Shown: positions 44,826 to 58,066 of the stretch, in pieces
Numbering within the stretch: the first letter of the stretch is position 1
How the letters are laid out: each line of letters begins with the position of its first letter
From: Aotearoamyces nothofagi
Lineage: Eukaryota; Ascomycota; Leotiomycetes; Leotiales; Tympanidaceae
Length of the DNA: 64,000 bases
Direction of reading: 5' to 3'
Assembly: GCA_015345905.1 (NCBI GenBank)
Contig: JADDTR010000033.1
Span: 62,001 to 126,000, forward strand
Notes under the pieces: generated by a model
The model's input: only the letters and a program-made list of their open reading frames with translations
The model's database searches: none
Told to the model about the DNA's origin: nothing
Made by a program: the position numbers and the translations under genes

Positions 44826-46150
44826 ATGGGCCTTCCGGCGGCCTTGGACTTCAGGTCCATGCCAAAGCTCGAGGTAAGGGACCGCCCGCGTGTCTTTCGT
44901 CTCGCCGAGATTCCTCGCCCGAGACGGGCCTCCGTCACATGACTAACTGGGCCCAGCTACACGCCCACCTCAGCGGCAGCATTGGCCGCCAGTGCCTGCA
45001 CGACGTGTGGCTGCAGAAGAAGCAGCGCGGGGCGCAGGGCGCTCTCCCGGATCCGCTGCTGGAGATGCCAGATGACAAGTATGACTATGACCTGGAAACG
45101 TAAGTCGTGTGTCGGGGCTTGATCCTGCGTGGCCATGACCATCTCTATGTCCACCTCCACCTCCATCTCCATCTCCACCTCCGTCTCAACGCTGGGATCT
45201 CTGCTCATCCGCGGGCAGCTTCTTTCCTCTGTTTTCCAAATACATCTACGAGCTCTGCAACGACAGGGAAAGCATCGTCTATTCCACTAATTCCGTCCTC
45301 CAGGACTTCCAGGATGACGGCGTCGTCTACCTCGAGCTGAGAACGACGCCGCGAGAGATCGCGGCAGAAGGCATCACGAAGGACGACTATGTCCAGCTCA
45401 TCCTCTCCTGCATATCTGGCTTCAAGTCCCCAACCATGACGACGAAGCTGATCCTCTCCATCGACCGACGCAACACCGCCGAGCAGGCCATGGCCGTCGT
45501 CGACCTCGCCATCAAGCACCGCCAGCACGACGTCGTCGCCGTGGACCTCTGCGGCGACCCGGCCAAGGGGGACGTGGCCATCTTCCGCGCCGCCTTTGCC
45601 AAGGCCAAGGAGCACGGCCTCAAGATCACCATCCACTTCGCCGAGGCCCCCCTGTCCTCGACCGACGCCGAGCTCCGCACCCTCCTCTCCTACGGCCCGG
45701 ACCGCATCGGCCACGTGATCAACGTCCCCGACGACATCAAGGCGATCATCGTGGCGCGCCGGCTCGGCCTGGAGCTCTGCATCAGCTGCAACGTGCACGC
45801 CAAGATGATCACCGGCAGCTTCGGAGACCACCACTTCGGCTACTGGAGGGGCACCGGCTGTCCCATCACCCTATGCGTGAGTGCCCCGCCTCTCTCTCTT
45901 GAGATCTGACATCTTCCTCCCCCGACCTGTCTGCAGTTTTTTTTTTTTTTTTTCTTTTTGGCTGACCGCCCCGCCCAAGACGGACGACGTCGGCGTCTTC
46001 ATGAGCAGGCTCTCCAACGAGTACGCCCTCATCGCCACGCACTTCGGCCTCGGCCGCCGCGACCTCTGCGCCCTCGCCCGCAGCGGCCTCGCCACCATCT
46101 TCGGCGGCGAGGCCGAGAAGGCGAGGCTCGCGGGCCTGATGTGGCGCTGA
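44826..46150 (+). CDS. ADAL-type adenosine / N6-methyl-AMP deaminase
   Basis: Model join(44826..44873, 44957..45099, 45219..45876, 45980..46150), 339 residues, frame-closed. A metal-dependent deaminase of the ADA superfamily. Its closest look is to ADAL/MAPDA, which removes the N6 group from N6-methyl-AMP, and not to classic Aah1. Visible metal and active-site motifs are ELHAHLSGS (His-x-His, split by intron 1), YLELRTTPR, DLCGDPAKG, IHFAEAP (His and catalytic Glu), RIGHVI and LCTDDVGVF (Asp-Asp at the metal site, split by intron 3). Also LELCISCNVHAKM and HHFGYW, as in ADAL. Codon use is strikingly GC-rich, so the antisense strand is open over most of exon 3. Intron 3 contains a T17 run after CTGCAG, so the acceptor at 45979 (CAAG) was chosen by frame. 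Confidence 0.9.
45937..45953. repeat. T17 homopolymer in deaminase intron 3
   Basis: Seventeen T inside intron 3 of the ADAL-like gene. Confidence 0.9.
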
Positions 46151-47142
46151 GCAGGCCCCCCCCCCCCGTGTGCTCGTTCTGGAAGCACGCGTCCGTTGAA
46201 GCGGAGCAGGTTTTCTCGCAAGGTTAGAGAGCTGGATCTTTTTTTTTTACCCCTAGACTCGTAGAATAGTATTGTATTGTACAGTATACATCAAATATAT
46301 CCCATCCCATCCCATCCCCTCCCCCCCGGGCAAACTTCCACATAGATCCGTATAAACGACTCGAGCAAAGTAGTATAGTATACTTGCTTACTTTTGCTCG
46401 TTCACTTGCTCGCTTACTCATTGCAGGAAGAGATGCAGGATGAGATACAGGAAGAGATGAGATGCAGGAAGAGATGAGATGCAGGAAGAAAAGAAAAAGG
46501 AGACGAGATCTGCGTGGTGTACGTACGCGCTGGGGCTGTATCTGTGTGTTCTGTATATTCTATCCTGTATATCCTGCTCTGCATACATACATATCCTGTA
46601 TATTCTATCCTGTCCTGTCCTGTCCCGTATATTCTGCTCTGCATATATATCCTATCCTGTATATCCTGCTCAGTATATTCTGTCCTGTATATTCTGCTCT
46701 GTATACATACATATCCCATCCCATCCCATCCCATCCCATCCCATCCCATCCCATCCCAATCCCATCCCCTTCCTTCCTTCCTTAGGTTTTCCAACTTAAA
46801 AAAGGGTTATCAGAGAGAGCTTTAAAGGCAGCTGCTTCCAGGGGCAATGCTGAGATTGACGAGAGGAGCACGACTCGCAAAAAAAAAAAAAAACGCACGC
46901 ACGCATCCGAGCACAGCATATACCGGTAGCTCGGCAGTCTTCTTTCTCTTCATTCACGACATGGCATTACTCTTCAAGTTATCTGAGCGTGTGCGTACAA
47001 CGTACACATGCATATATACACGCCACCGCTACCCCGACCGACACCAGTGCCGGACTCCCAAAAAAAAAAACCCCCCCCCCATCTCGTCAGAGACTGAACC
47101 AAAAGCCCACATTACATCTATTACATCTATTACATCCATCGT
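46151..47142. other. Intergenic, microsatellite-bearing
   Basis: No gene recognised. It holds C10-11 near 46158, GAGATGCAGGA repeats at 46430-46490, CCTGTATATTCT repeats at 46550-46700, (CCCAT)n at 46713-46765 and an A13 run near 46880. Confidence 0.6.
46713..46768. repeat. (CCCAT)n pentanucleotide repeat
   Basis: About ten copies of TCCCA/CCCAT. Confidence 0.9.
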
Positions 47143-50100
47143 CTATTTTCTTCCCCTCGTCTGTTCCTTGATCGGCGCATCTGCAAATCGAATCCCTCTA
47201 CTCCTTTGATTCTGGACTTCGGCAGATTGCCCCTGTTGTGATCTCGGGATTCGCGTTGTATTATCATCATCGCTATCTTCTTCTGCGTCTCCGCCTACTC
47301 CTAGTGCTGCTTCTCTTCTCCTCTTTTCTGCTGACGTTTCCCCATCTGGTGCTGTGCTCTCGCTGGCATTGGATTCACCTTTAGATCCTGCAAGAGCTGC
47401 TTCTCTTCTTCGTCGCTCAGCTGGTGTTTCTCTCTCCGTGGTCGATTGTTCTATCTTGGTATATTTAGGGCTGCTGTCTTCTTCGATGCCCTTGAGCGCT
47501 TGCTCTCTTCTTCGTCGTTCGGGAGGCGTCTCTTCTGTATCACTGCTTGGACCCTCGGGTTTCGCTGATTTCTTGCTAGGATGCGTGCTTTGGTCAAGAC
47601 CACTTCCTCCAGACATCTCTTCGCGATCATTCCCAGTCTCGCCTCGTCTTCTTGCCCTGCCCGACCGTTCGCTACTACTGCCACTACTGTAGCTTCCGCT
47701 ATTGCTGTCGCTGCGAACATTGGAGCCCTTGTTCCTAGCCATTGCGGATCCGAGATCTTCTTTGTTAGCACCATCCTGAACAGCCTTGGCCCCAAATAAA
47801 CGTGAAGAGCTAGGACTGTCGTTGGCGTCTTTGCGGGCAAGAGCTTTCATCGCAGCTGGGGCGTCTGATCCAGCGACAACTTGAGCTCGTGATTTCGGAT
47901 CGAGGGATCGGATCTCTTTTAAGAAATCTTCCTTGTTCATTCGTCGTCCGGCGCCACCAATAGTGAAGCGAATGCGTTGATCATCCTCGTCATTATGACC
48001 CTGACTCTTCTTTGATTTTCTAGGGGAATCCGTAACTCCCGCTTCGGCAGTCTGGCCATCTTTCTTCAATCCTGCCCAGGTACCCATACGGTTAATACCC
48101 TGGCGTATCATTGCTCCCGGATCATCTTCTGATTCGCCCGGAGATTGTTTACTAACACCTTCACTATCATCGTCTGCTCTCTTCTTTTGCGATGGGAGCT
48201 CGTATTTCTTGACCACTTCACCATCCTCGTCTTCAACGATAATCTGCGGCTGTTAGCATCTGCTCTGTAGTGGTTAGATGGAGAACATACTGTGTTTCCA
48301 AATTGATAAGCCAAGGCTGGCCCACGTTTGTGTTCGTGCTCCTTTGCTTTAGCAGCCTTTTCAGATTCGTCGGGTTCCTCCTTATTGCGCCATACGCCAA
48401 GCTTCTTTCGGAGGTTCCTGTAGACGTGGCTTGGATGCTGAATATCATCATTCAGGTCTGATTCTGCTTTATACAAATCTGGATCTCCCTTTACCCCATG
48501 GGTGGTAGTTTGCACCGTTAGAACATTGCCGTCTGCATCTTCAGTAATAAGATCTTTGCCTTCTTCATAAGTTTCCGTCTTCTCCGGATGTCTTTCCGCA
48601 TTAGACATGTGTGGATCCTTTTCCTTCTCTCCATCATCCCGGTGAATAATTTCATGCATCTCAGGATCATCCTGGATCTCGCCAAGCTCATTTTCGTCAT
48701 TTTCGTCGTCCGCTTCGTTACTTTGAGACTCACTAGTCTCGGGACTCAAGGTAGCTGATGTGGTTCCGCTCTGACTTCGCCGTTGTGGAGCAATAGCAGA
48801 TTGAGTGATAGGACCTCCAGGTCCATAGCCCTCCCACTTCTTCTTCTTTCTTCTCCTTGATACCAAAGAATTGGAACGACTGCCCGTCCGGCTTGGATTG
48901 TCCTCCTCTTTCTGACGACGGAGGAATGCTGCGGGCAAGCCTCCCGGGCCAGAAACCAACCCAGCCTCTAGGTCGTTCATTCTAGTATCTTCGATGTCTG
49001 TGTCTGACATTTTTGACATCGATTTTGATTGAGAGGCAATGCGAGGTAGTCGATTCATCCACGATGGACCATCCTCATGTGCCGTAGTATACGACATCGT
49101 TAGGGTCAAGGTATTGATGTGCTTTCCAAGAGTGAACACCGCAATCGAGGATCCGTGGACGATGATCGAGGCTATTACCAGGAACGTCGTGATTGGCCAA
49201 ATCAGTGCTATGAGATGGTATTCTGCATTCTCCTCTCCAGGGAGCTCGGATAAGGGCGTCGTGCTTCCTGACTCTAACTCGGCTCTTGCAAGAATAGCAA
49301 CGAATATGGCACCAACTCCAATAGGCCCAAAATGGCCAGCAAATAAGGCTTCACGCCATGTCTTTATGTCCGGAATGAGAGGCTTTAAAGCCATCATGAT
49401 TGGGATTCGACGGAAGAAAATCACAAAGACTGCAATGACCACAAGCCTCCACGGAGTCAAACCGAGGGTAGGGGAGTTGTATTGTTCCCACGGGATGATA
49501 GTACCCAGGTAGACAAAGTATGCCAAATTGATAAGCAAATCGATAACATTCGAGACGTGCGACTCCTCTGTTTTCTGAGTGAACCAACCATCATTGGAGA
49601 AGCCGACTCCAGCGGCAAAACCGACAAGCAAATCATCGACGCCGAGTATACTACCAGATCCAGCACAGAACAGAGCCAGAACAAAGTAGAAGACGAGAAA
49701 ACTCTCTCTGTCAACCAGGTCATTCTTCTCGGCCCATCTGATGCCGCGTCGGCCAATATATCCGATAGTAAAGCCAAAGATGGCGCCGAAAATACATTCG
49801 TACAGAATGGTAATGAGAATCCAGTGGTAGGTAGCCTTCCCAGCCTGATTCCTGTAGGCAATAATGTACAGTGCCAAATATATGAATGGGAACGCCATGC
49901 CATCGTTGCACCCGGATTCGGCTGACAAGAGATCTCGTAAATGTTTCGGTACCCGCTTAGCAAATTTGCCTTTGCCTACGACTGAAGATGCCAGGACAGG
50001 ATCTGTAGCAGTGACACAGGCGGCGACACAGAGACTTTGAAGCCAGTCTAGCGTCGGTACCATCCACCATATAAAGAGGCTGGTTACTAGCCAGCCGAAT

Positions 50101-50432
50101 GTCATCACGGGTATGAGCAGAAAGGTGACGGATCTCCAGTGCTTCTCCATGTAGTATTTTGGCAATTCGACTCCGACGGCAAAACATTGGACGACCAGGA
50201 CAATCCGAGAGAACTCTAGAGTTATTTGGTCGACATTGCCCCAGGTGCTGGGGTCAATAAGGTTTGCTGCGTGAGGGCCGAAGATGAGGCCGCAAATGGT
50301 TGCCACCGTTGCTTCTCCAATGTACATGCGCTCCTTGATGAAGGAAGAACACAGCATGAATAGCGATGTAAAGCCGCCCAGGATGATATACACCAAGTGC
50401 GGCTTATTGACCGACAAGTGATCCCAGGCCAT
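47143..50432 (-). CDS. NHA1: Plasma-membrane Na+(K+)/H+ antiporter, Nha1 type
   Basis: Model complement(join(47143..48243, 48291..50432)), 1080 residues, one 47-nt intron. Exports Na+ and K+ in exchange for protons, setting salt tolerance, cytosolic pH and potential. The N-terminal 440 residues have 12-13 hydrophobic segments with family hallmarks: FAVGVELP, TATDPVLASSVV, LLSAESGCNDGMAFPF, and SILGVDDLLVGFAAGVGFSN, in which the DD pair is essential in yeast Nha1. FGPIGVGAIFVA follows near TM11. The C-terminal cytoplasmic tail of about 600 residues is charged and disordered, as in fungal Nha1. It has a triple repeat, each copy of form ETxxE(R/K)RRRE(A/Q)AL, in the last 130 residues. Ends in RSRGIRFADAPIKEQTRGRK. 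Full length. Confidence 0.95.
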
Positions 50433-53400
50433 GTTGACGGGTCAATCCCCGGATGGGTTCGGATTATTCGATTACTCGTTTCGATCAAAGCCGGACGGCC
50501 TGTTTTTTAGGTCCAGGGCTCTGCGCCACGTCGGTGACCTGATAGTATCCCTCCACTGCCAGCGCGTCCAATCTATATCCCCCAGTCTGCAGATTCGCTC
50601 AACAGTATCGGGTGGTGTCGCAGCATTCAGAATCGGATCGCGCCGTTTGGAAGCGCGTGTCGCTGAGGCTTAGTGCGTCGATGGAGGGTGTGGTCACTCC
50701 ATTCGCCTGCAGTTTAAAAACGAGCGTGGGAAGAAGGGCAGGCTGGTCGTGGTGGTGATGTCTCTGGCAGGTTGTGGAGGAAGTTGAAGGGCAGAAGCTG
50801 CAGAGAAGGGATACGTTCACAGGGAAATCTTTAGTGCGAGTTTTCATGGGGACTAGATAATGAACGGCTCTGGCAGTGCCAGCCAAGAAATGCCGAGAAG
50901 TGCCAGTATTCCACACAAACACGTCAGCCAGTTCGTTGCGTACGCTTGGCCAGAAGCCTTTTGTTTGACTGATGAGGGATGTTGGTTCTGGCTGTTTGGT
51001 TGTTCTGGTTGTTCTGGTTGTTCTGCGCACAGGATGGGCTATGCAATTGTCCTGTGCGGAGAGATGTCCAGCACTCCACATCAGCGCTTCTACACAGGGA
51101 GCTGCTATCTTTCAGGGTATCGCGGAACACCGGTACTTGCACAGCCAATTGTCCCGGCATCAAAGCACCACGTAAATATGACTGCAGCCGGGCAGGACTG
51201 AGCAGAGCCCGTCCCACTCTATCAGATGCATACCGGGTCATAAATCGTGGCAGAGCAGGAAGCGTCGAGGGCATGTACAGCAGGTCGGGATAGGGGTGCA
51301 GAGGGGCATCGACCTCACTAGGGGCCTACTGTCCTGTGCTGAATGTTGTGTTATACTACATACAGTAGCATGCCGGGGGGACATTGTTCACAGCGCGGGC
51401 CGTCATCGTATCCTAGCGCTCACCGTTCGCCGTCCGCCGCTCGCCGTTCAGCGTTTACCGTTTACCGTTTACCGTTCACAGCATGCAGACCACCCGAGCT
51501 CCTAGGCCTGTTCTGTCGTGTGTGTCATGTTCATCACTAGAGCTGTTTCCCCAGGCCATACAGGCACAATATCCGCAGCCTTCCACAGAGCACGCCGGAG
51601 CCAGAAACCTGCAGTCGGGGCTTGCCAGCGATCCGTCGACCTGTCATATGCCACTCTAAGTTGCAAACCTTCTTTTTTTCTCTGTTCCCTGCCGAGAGCT
51701 TAATATCCGCGATAAGACGGCGAGGCTGGCGATAAAGGCGAGTCACATGACGGCACTCCGCCCCAAACGTCGCCGATTCTCCGAGAAGCCGCGCGAGCGG
51801 GATTGGGTGGTGCAACTGGCGATTCCAGTACGTAACATTACGTCAGCCGGCCCTACGTAAGCTGGCTGGTTCCAGAATGAGCCACGATATATCGCGCATG
51901 TGACTGTACGTAACCAGGGCTTTTGCTATACGGCGTTGCGAGGGCGATCAATTCCAGCGGCCGGGGCTGGCAAGTGGACGCGCTGCGGCCAATGGTCTTT
52001 CGGGAACCTCGAGATTATTGCCGAATCGGGCAAGGGCTGCCGGGTTTGATCTGTGCGCCTTGTTTGGAGTTATTCGGAGTCGTTCGGGGAGTATTAATGT
52101 GGTTTAGTATATGCTGTGCTGTACTGTGCTGTACTGTACTGTGCTGTACTGTACTGTGCTGTACTGTACCGTACTGTATCTCCGAAGAGATTAGATCTCG
52201 AGATTAAGGTACAAGCCAAATATAGACAGGGTTTGCAGGAGATATGATATCTTTGTTGTCGTTGTTCGCTCTCTTTGCTGTGAAGCAATCAAAGCTGTTG
52301 TTATCATTCAAGAAATCCGGCATTCTTCCAATACTGTGCCAATTGCCATCGCCGTTTGTTCCATCAGGCAGGACCTCACCATCAAACAGAAGAGGGCTGG
52401 TTCTCCAGCTGTGTTTTTGGCAGATACTCTAGCGGCAGCCGTTGTATTGATTTGGATTTTGGTGTTCTTGTCGGCTGCAGCATCCATACTGATAATGTGG
52501 TTTCGACGTTGTTTAATATTTTGTTGCTATAGCTTATATTATTATTAATTTATTATTAATTAGCTATATGCTAGCATATGTTGAAATCTGAGGGCCAGTA
52601 CCTGTCAGTCTGTAAAGCAACGCCTTAGGCAGTAGTGGCGGGAGCCACCTTAAGTGGTATTTCCCACCAACATGTAAGCCTTAAGCAAGCAACATCAACT
52701 ACAAAGCACCGCAGCTCACAACTTTGTGCCAAATTGCAACAACAAATTACTGCTATTATCATCTATACTTGCAACACAAACCCTAGCCAGATATAATGCA
52801 AAGCGCTATTACGTTAGCTGGAGTAGAATCTATTTTCTTCTCGCCCGAATCTCTTATCTCGCAGCAAGAGAATAAATGAGAAGGTTCAAGAACTTGCTGT
52901 TGGCAAATCCTGTATACTCCATCATAAACCCCTGAAGAGGAGTCGACATGTACTCTCCAATAAAACAGAATCGGCTGTATGGTTATATTTCTAATCAAGC
53001 AAGCCTACTTAGTACAGCAACGGCTCTAAAGCACTGCCACCGCCACCAGAGTATTTGTTATTTATATATTCCCACAAGCCGAGTCTTCTATAGTTATATA
53101 GTGCTACAGAAGATACTCGACCCAGCTAGAAAGAAACAAAAGGCTCCAGCAAGTTATCGGCGAGACTCGGAGAGCATTTCGCTTGCATATAAGCATGTGC
53201 TGAGTAACAGGAGGAGTAGATGAGACCCCATCGTCCATTGTTGATGAGAGCGGAGAATACTCTTCTACTGAACCAGCGACGGAAATTAACAGAGACTTGG
53301 AAAAGCTGCAACGCTCTAGTCTCTTGCCAGCTGTCGATGAGAGCCTCTTAATCAATAACCGACTGATTATAGGATCCTATAAAAACAAAGCTACACCCTT

Positions 53401-54628
53401 CCAGTCCTGGACGAGAGGGTTCCATTCAGTTGAGCACGGCCTCTCCGTCCGAGTGGCACGGACAACCACTCCAGCCGAACGGTAATCTTCCAGAAGGATC
53501 TCACTGACTCATTATCTATCTCTGCTTGCTGGTGTCCGGGACTCATCTCGCTGAGGCGCAGCGTCCCTCTGATCTGCGCGATCTGTGAGATCTCGTGACT
53601 CGTGACTCCTTGCTGTCTCCATCTTTGAGGCGGTGCGGCCGGCCGGGCTGTCGCTAATCAGCGGAGCTGTGGCCTTGCCGACCCGAAGCTAGAAACCTTC
53701 TAGAAAGACGCGCGCGGTAACGAACTCGCTATCTAGCGATTGCGCCTGCAGCTCTTCTCCCCTCGACACAGTCTCTGTTGGAATAGCGACATTATGGTTA
53801 TGCTATAGCGCCACCGGGGAACTGCAGACTTGCATCCGACCAGATGGTGGACGCACCTGCGAAGTGGTAGTTGCATTCGAGACGCACAGCCGGCTGCGAG
53901 GGCTGGCTCGGGGATAGAAGCGACTGGCTGAATCGAGAAGGCCGTGGAATTTTGCCGACGGAGATCTATCCAATAACCAGGTACCTGGCGATGGGGTGGT
54001 GGGTGAGATAGATGAGAAGACTTTTCTCCCTTCTACGTACTTCGTCCCTCGACCTCCGATGGGGCGGCGCAGCTATTAGATGACGGTGCCTCGAGTGCGA
54101 GTATAAATTGCCGGCTGGACTTGGTCCTTGAGGGAGTGTTCATGAGGGTACTCTTATTGCTGTAGAGTACAACGCATCCTGATCTTACCTCCACTCCAAT
54201 ACAAAGCCAATCCGTATCTCAGACATCATCCTTCATATTCCTGTCAAGCAAAGTTATATCCAACCAATCCAGCGCAGTCGTCCAAAACAAGCTGCAACGT
54301 CCTGAAGGAGTGCGTCCAAGCGGAGCGACTCACGTGACCCGTCTCACCGGCGCATAGCCTCCACCAGGCGTACCCACGGTGCAGGTAATTATCCGGATCC
54401 CGATATCACTGCTCTCAATTGTCGAGTGCTTCTTCCCTTTGTCTTCCTCTCAAGAGGATTATGCAACATCGTTTGCATCCTTTCCAGATGACAGAACTGA
54501 CACATTTTTCATTTAGACGACGCCCCGTCCCGCTCCCGAGTTTTCTCATCCTCAATTCTCCCATCGCTCGACCGCGAGTTCTCAACGCCACCGATCCATT
54601 TGTTTCGGGGTTGGGATGAGACATCCTG
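50433..54628. other. 4.2-kb gene-poor region
   Basis: I could not recognise any gene. It contains (GTTCTGGTT)3 near 51000-51026, (GTTTACC)n near 51449-51475, the CTGTACTGTG array below and an AT-rich part at 52500-52570. The stretch 52580-53480 has tRNA-poor, non-repetitive DNA with short open frames that match nothing I know. It may be decayed transposon or gene material, but I cannot support that. Confidence 0.4.
52112..52180. repeat. (GTACTGTGCT)n / GTACT microsatellite
   Basis: About 68 bp of alternating CTGTG and CTGTA pentamers. Confidence 0.9.
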
Positions 54629-55731
54629 ATGGGTCGGTTTGAGACGGATGCCGAGCGATGGAGTGCTTTGAATAGGCATGATCCGCTCGCTGAAAATGAT
54701 TTTGTTTATTGCGTGTAAGTCCCCCAACTAGGCTTAACGACGCCTGTCTCTCCTCTTTTCTGTTTTTTTCCTTCTTGTAAAACAACAATTTTCATTTATT
54801 TATATCCTCTTATATCTCTCATTCTTACCCCAAACCCCCCAAAACTACTGACAACGTCGCCAGGAAAACAAGTGGTATTTACTGCCGTCCCACCTGCGGC
54901 ACCCGTCTCGCACGGTATGGGAACATAATATTCCACAACTCCTCCATCGTGGCGGAAGCTGCCGGATTCCGTGCATGTAAACGCTGCCGGCCAGAACTAG
55001 AGAGATATGACCCGCAAGGTGATTTCATAGCACAGGCGTGCAAGACGATTCGCGAGGCTGAGAGTGCTGGGGCAGCGTTGCCGACCTTGGGAGAGTTGGC
55101 GATAGAGGCCGGATTAACGAAGAGCCATTTTCACAGGGTATTTAAGAAGATTACGGGCGTGACGCCCGGTACGTATGCGGAAAATTTGAAGGCGGAGAGG
55201 GCAAAGGGGGAGGCCGAAGGGGAAGTGGGGTCGAGCAGTGGTGGTACGACGATTGATGGCAGTGGAAGTCCGTTGACCCCGGTTGTGGTGATTGGTGAAG
55301 CTCAAGCGGGAAGCAGCACCTATGTCACGAGCCGCGCCGAGAGCACACCCACGTCTGAAAGACTCCCCGAACTACTGGCCATAGACGGCAAGCCGATCGA
55401 CTTCCCGGCCGAAGTCGGCCTCTCGTCGAGACTCCCAAGCATATCTGACAAAGACATCGAATACACGATCCAGCCCTGGTTCTCGGGCTTCGTCCTGATC
55501 GCCGTCACCAAGGACGGGATCTGCTCTCTCGACACAGGAGACTCGATGATGGAACTGAGCCGAGCCTTGCAGGTCCAGTTCCCCAATGCGATGCTCACAT
55601 TCTCGACCTGGTCCCCGAATGCGGGGAATCCGCAGCCGAAACACACGACATATCAGATCTTCGAGGTCATCATGGAGGCCTTAATTAAGCCGACTGGAAA
55701 GCTGTTGGATGTTTCCTTCGACATACGCTAA
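54629..55731 (+). CDS. Ada-like alkylation-response protein (methylphosphotriester acceptor + AraC HTH + MGT N-lobe)
   Basis: Model join(54629..54714, 54864..55731), 317 residues, start at the ATG nearest the conserved block. The N-terminal Ada zinc domain is complete: DFVYCVKTSGIYCRPTC, then AGFRACKRCRP, giving zinc-site cysteines C36, C40, C67 and C70. In bacterial Ada the equivalent of C36 accepts a methyl group from DNA phosphotriesters. An AraC-type HTH follows at about 85-145 (LGELAIEAGLTKSHFHRVFK, then GVTPGTYAENLKAERA). After a Ser/Thr/Gly-rich linker, residues about 200-317 resemble the N-terminal RNaseH-like lobe of Ada methyltransferase (FSGFVLIAVTKDGICSLDTG, LSRALQVQFPNAM, LLDVSFDIR). 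The protein stops right at DIR, where bacterial Ada continues GTxFQ into the active lobe, so no PCHR methyltransferase site is present. A damage-sensing transcription role is inferred. Confidence 0.85.
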
Positions 55732-57473
55732 CGCCTTTTATACAATATACCTGTTCTATTATTGCTGCTCATATCTAACGAGACGACTAATGTCTAATCA
55801 ACATCCTCGCCATCTCCTTCCTGGTCCACAGCACCATCCATCTCCGTGTCCTGTCTCATAATTATCCTCCTCGTCATCCATATATATATCGCCTGATCCT
55901 TCCCAACCAACAGCAACTCCACCACGCTCGTCCTACACGATCTCCAAAATTTCGCGAAAATCCATATCCGGTTGCTACTCCACAACAACACGATTCCTAT
56001 ATCCCTCAACCACATCCCTCTAACCATACCCCGTCTTCAATCTGCACTCTCAAAACATCAACAACACCCCCTTTCGATCCTGAAGATCTTCATATCTTTC
56101 CCCTCGACGACCTCAATTTCTCTCTACACGGCACATTGAAGCACCCGGGGTGCCGACAAGATGGCTTTTCGGGACCGAGATTCGCGCGGTTAGGTTTGCT
56201 CGTGCATAGAAGTTAACCCGTCGCCGGCTTCCTAGTCTGGTACTGGGGACCCGGCCGTGCGAGCGAGCGCGCTGATGAACGAAGGCATGTCGTCTGAAAC
56301 GAGGTTCAGGACTCGGATTTCGGATCGGAGAAAGATCTGCTGTTTGTGTGAGATTCAGCGGCACAGGACACGGACGTGATGTTCGGAATTCCGACCTGGC
56401 CCTAGAGGCTGATGCGCAGAGCGCGTGTGGACAACTCCGTCGGCCTCTTCTACTGTATATTTCTTCTTCTTCAAGCATACTCTTACGGCCTACAGAAAAG
56501 CCTCTTTTCCCCCCTGTCGGCTATGCTTATCCTCTCGTGCTTCTCCTCTCACGGCGTTGCAATGCGGTGGGGGGACATTTTATCTAGGCTGCTCTTATAT
56601 ACCCCGTCTCTATAGAAAAGAATCTTTATCTCCTCGTCTTATCCTATCTCGACCCGCTCCTCCCCTGCAGCTACCAAATGAATCAATCAATCAATCAATC
56701 AAATCGCCCTCGACACGCCCGCGACTATTCAACCCAAGAAAGCATGTTCCTGCATCTATAAAGACAGTGTCCGAGATTACCTGACCTGCCATGTATATAG
56801 TAGTAGTGATAGTGATACAAAAAGCTGTTCAATAATTAAGCAAGCAAGCAAGCAAAATCCCATCTCCCCATCCGCGAGATTCTCCTTTCCCGTCTCCGTC
56901 ACCCCATCACCCAGCCATCGAGCCTCGCTAACAAGCAGCAGCAGCAGCAGCAGCAACAAATAAACCAAAAAAAAAAAAAACGAGACCACGCAACCGTCCT
57001 CCTCCTCCAACCCCCCCCCCTACCCGCGCCGACACGATGTGATCGAACCGGCCAATCCCATCGCCGCACCCCCCCCTTCCGCCCCCGCCCCCGCAGGGCG
57101 CGCGCTGCGCTGATTGGACTGGTCACTTCGGCAGCAACGCGACGGGCACCCCCTGCTCTGGTTTTTTCTGGGGGTTTTTTTTTCTTGAGATGGGATGGGA
57201 TGGCTGCGGATGAGAGCGATGGCGTTGAGTCATCGCTGCTGGGAAAGGGGAGGGAAAGGGGAGAGAGGAGAGGTATTTAAGCAAGCTGAGAGACGGGGTG
57301 TTGGGTGTTGGTTCTTGTCGTCTTTTGTGTGTGTGTGTCTTATATTAGTAGTAGTATTTATTATCTGTCTGTCTGTCTGTCTATTTATTTATTTTGATGA
57401 GGAGAGAGAGAGAGAGAGAGAGACGACGAGGAGATATAATTATTATTAGCATTTATTGTTATATCATCAGACG

Positions 57474-57524
<51 letters not shown>

Positions 57525-57811
57525 AAGGAAGGATAATCGAACCAGTATAGAACAGCCACCTCGAGACGAGAGATCCTTCTTGCCTCTCGTCCGCAATCTC
57601 ATCCTACCCCTCATCGCATCTCGGATCTCATATCGACGCATCTCGGATCTCGAATCCGCATCTCGAATCCTAGCTGCCTCTCATCTCTCATCTCTCATCC
57701 CATCCATCAATCCAATCCCATCAATCCAATCTCATCCCATCAGTCCCACCCCGTCAATCCCGCCCCACCTCCCCGATCCAAAAGAGACAACCAAAAAAAC
57801 ATATAACCGAC
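55732..57811. other. Intergenic between the Ada-like and MGT genes
   Basis: About 2.1 kb with no recognised gene. It contains (AATC)n near 56680-56702, (CAGCAG)n near 56936-56955, an A14 run near 56968, G/C homopolymers, (CTGT)n near 57366-57382 and the long GA arrays listed below. Confidence 0.5.
57402..57521. repeat. Two (GA)n microsatellites
   Basis: (GA)n at about 57402-57423 and a longer run of about 23 units at 57476-57521, upstream of the MGT gene. Confidence 0.9.
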
Positions 57812-58066
57812 ATGGCCGTGACGCCATACCAAGAAGTACGCCCTCCCCATCCCTCTCCCAGCCCAGCCCAGCCCAGCCCAGCCCCCAACCCCCAACTCCC
57901 TCCCCCCAAACCCAAGAACCAGCACTAACAACCGACCGGAAGCGCGTCTACGCGCTGCTCGCACAGGGTCCCCGCCGGCCGCGTCACGACGTACGCGCTG
58001 CTCGCGCGCGCGCTGCGGAGGAACCCGTTCGCGCCGGACGTGGTGAGTCGGGGCCGTTCATTTCTT

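Noticed and set aside
43814-45103. 429-codon plus-strand frame
   Set aside because: It starts in the 15-bp minisatellite and runs through low-complexity DNA; only its last part overlaps the deaminase, whose spliced model explains it better.
45205-45834. Long minus-strand frame opposite the deaminase
   Set aside because: Antisense shadow of very GC-rich coding sequence; composition (Val/Gly/Asp-rich) mirrors the sense codons.
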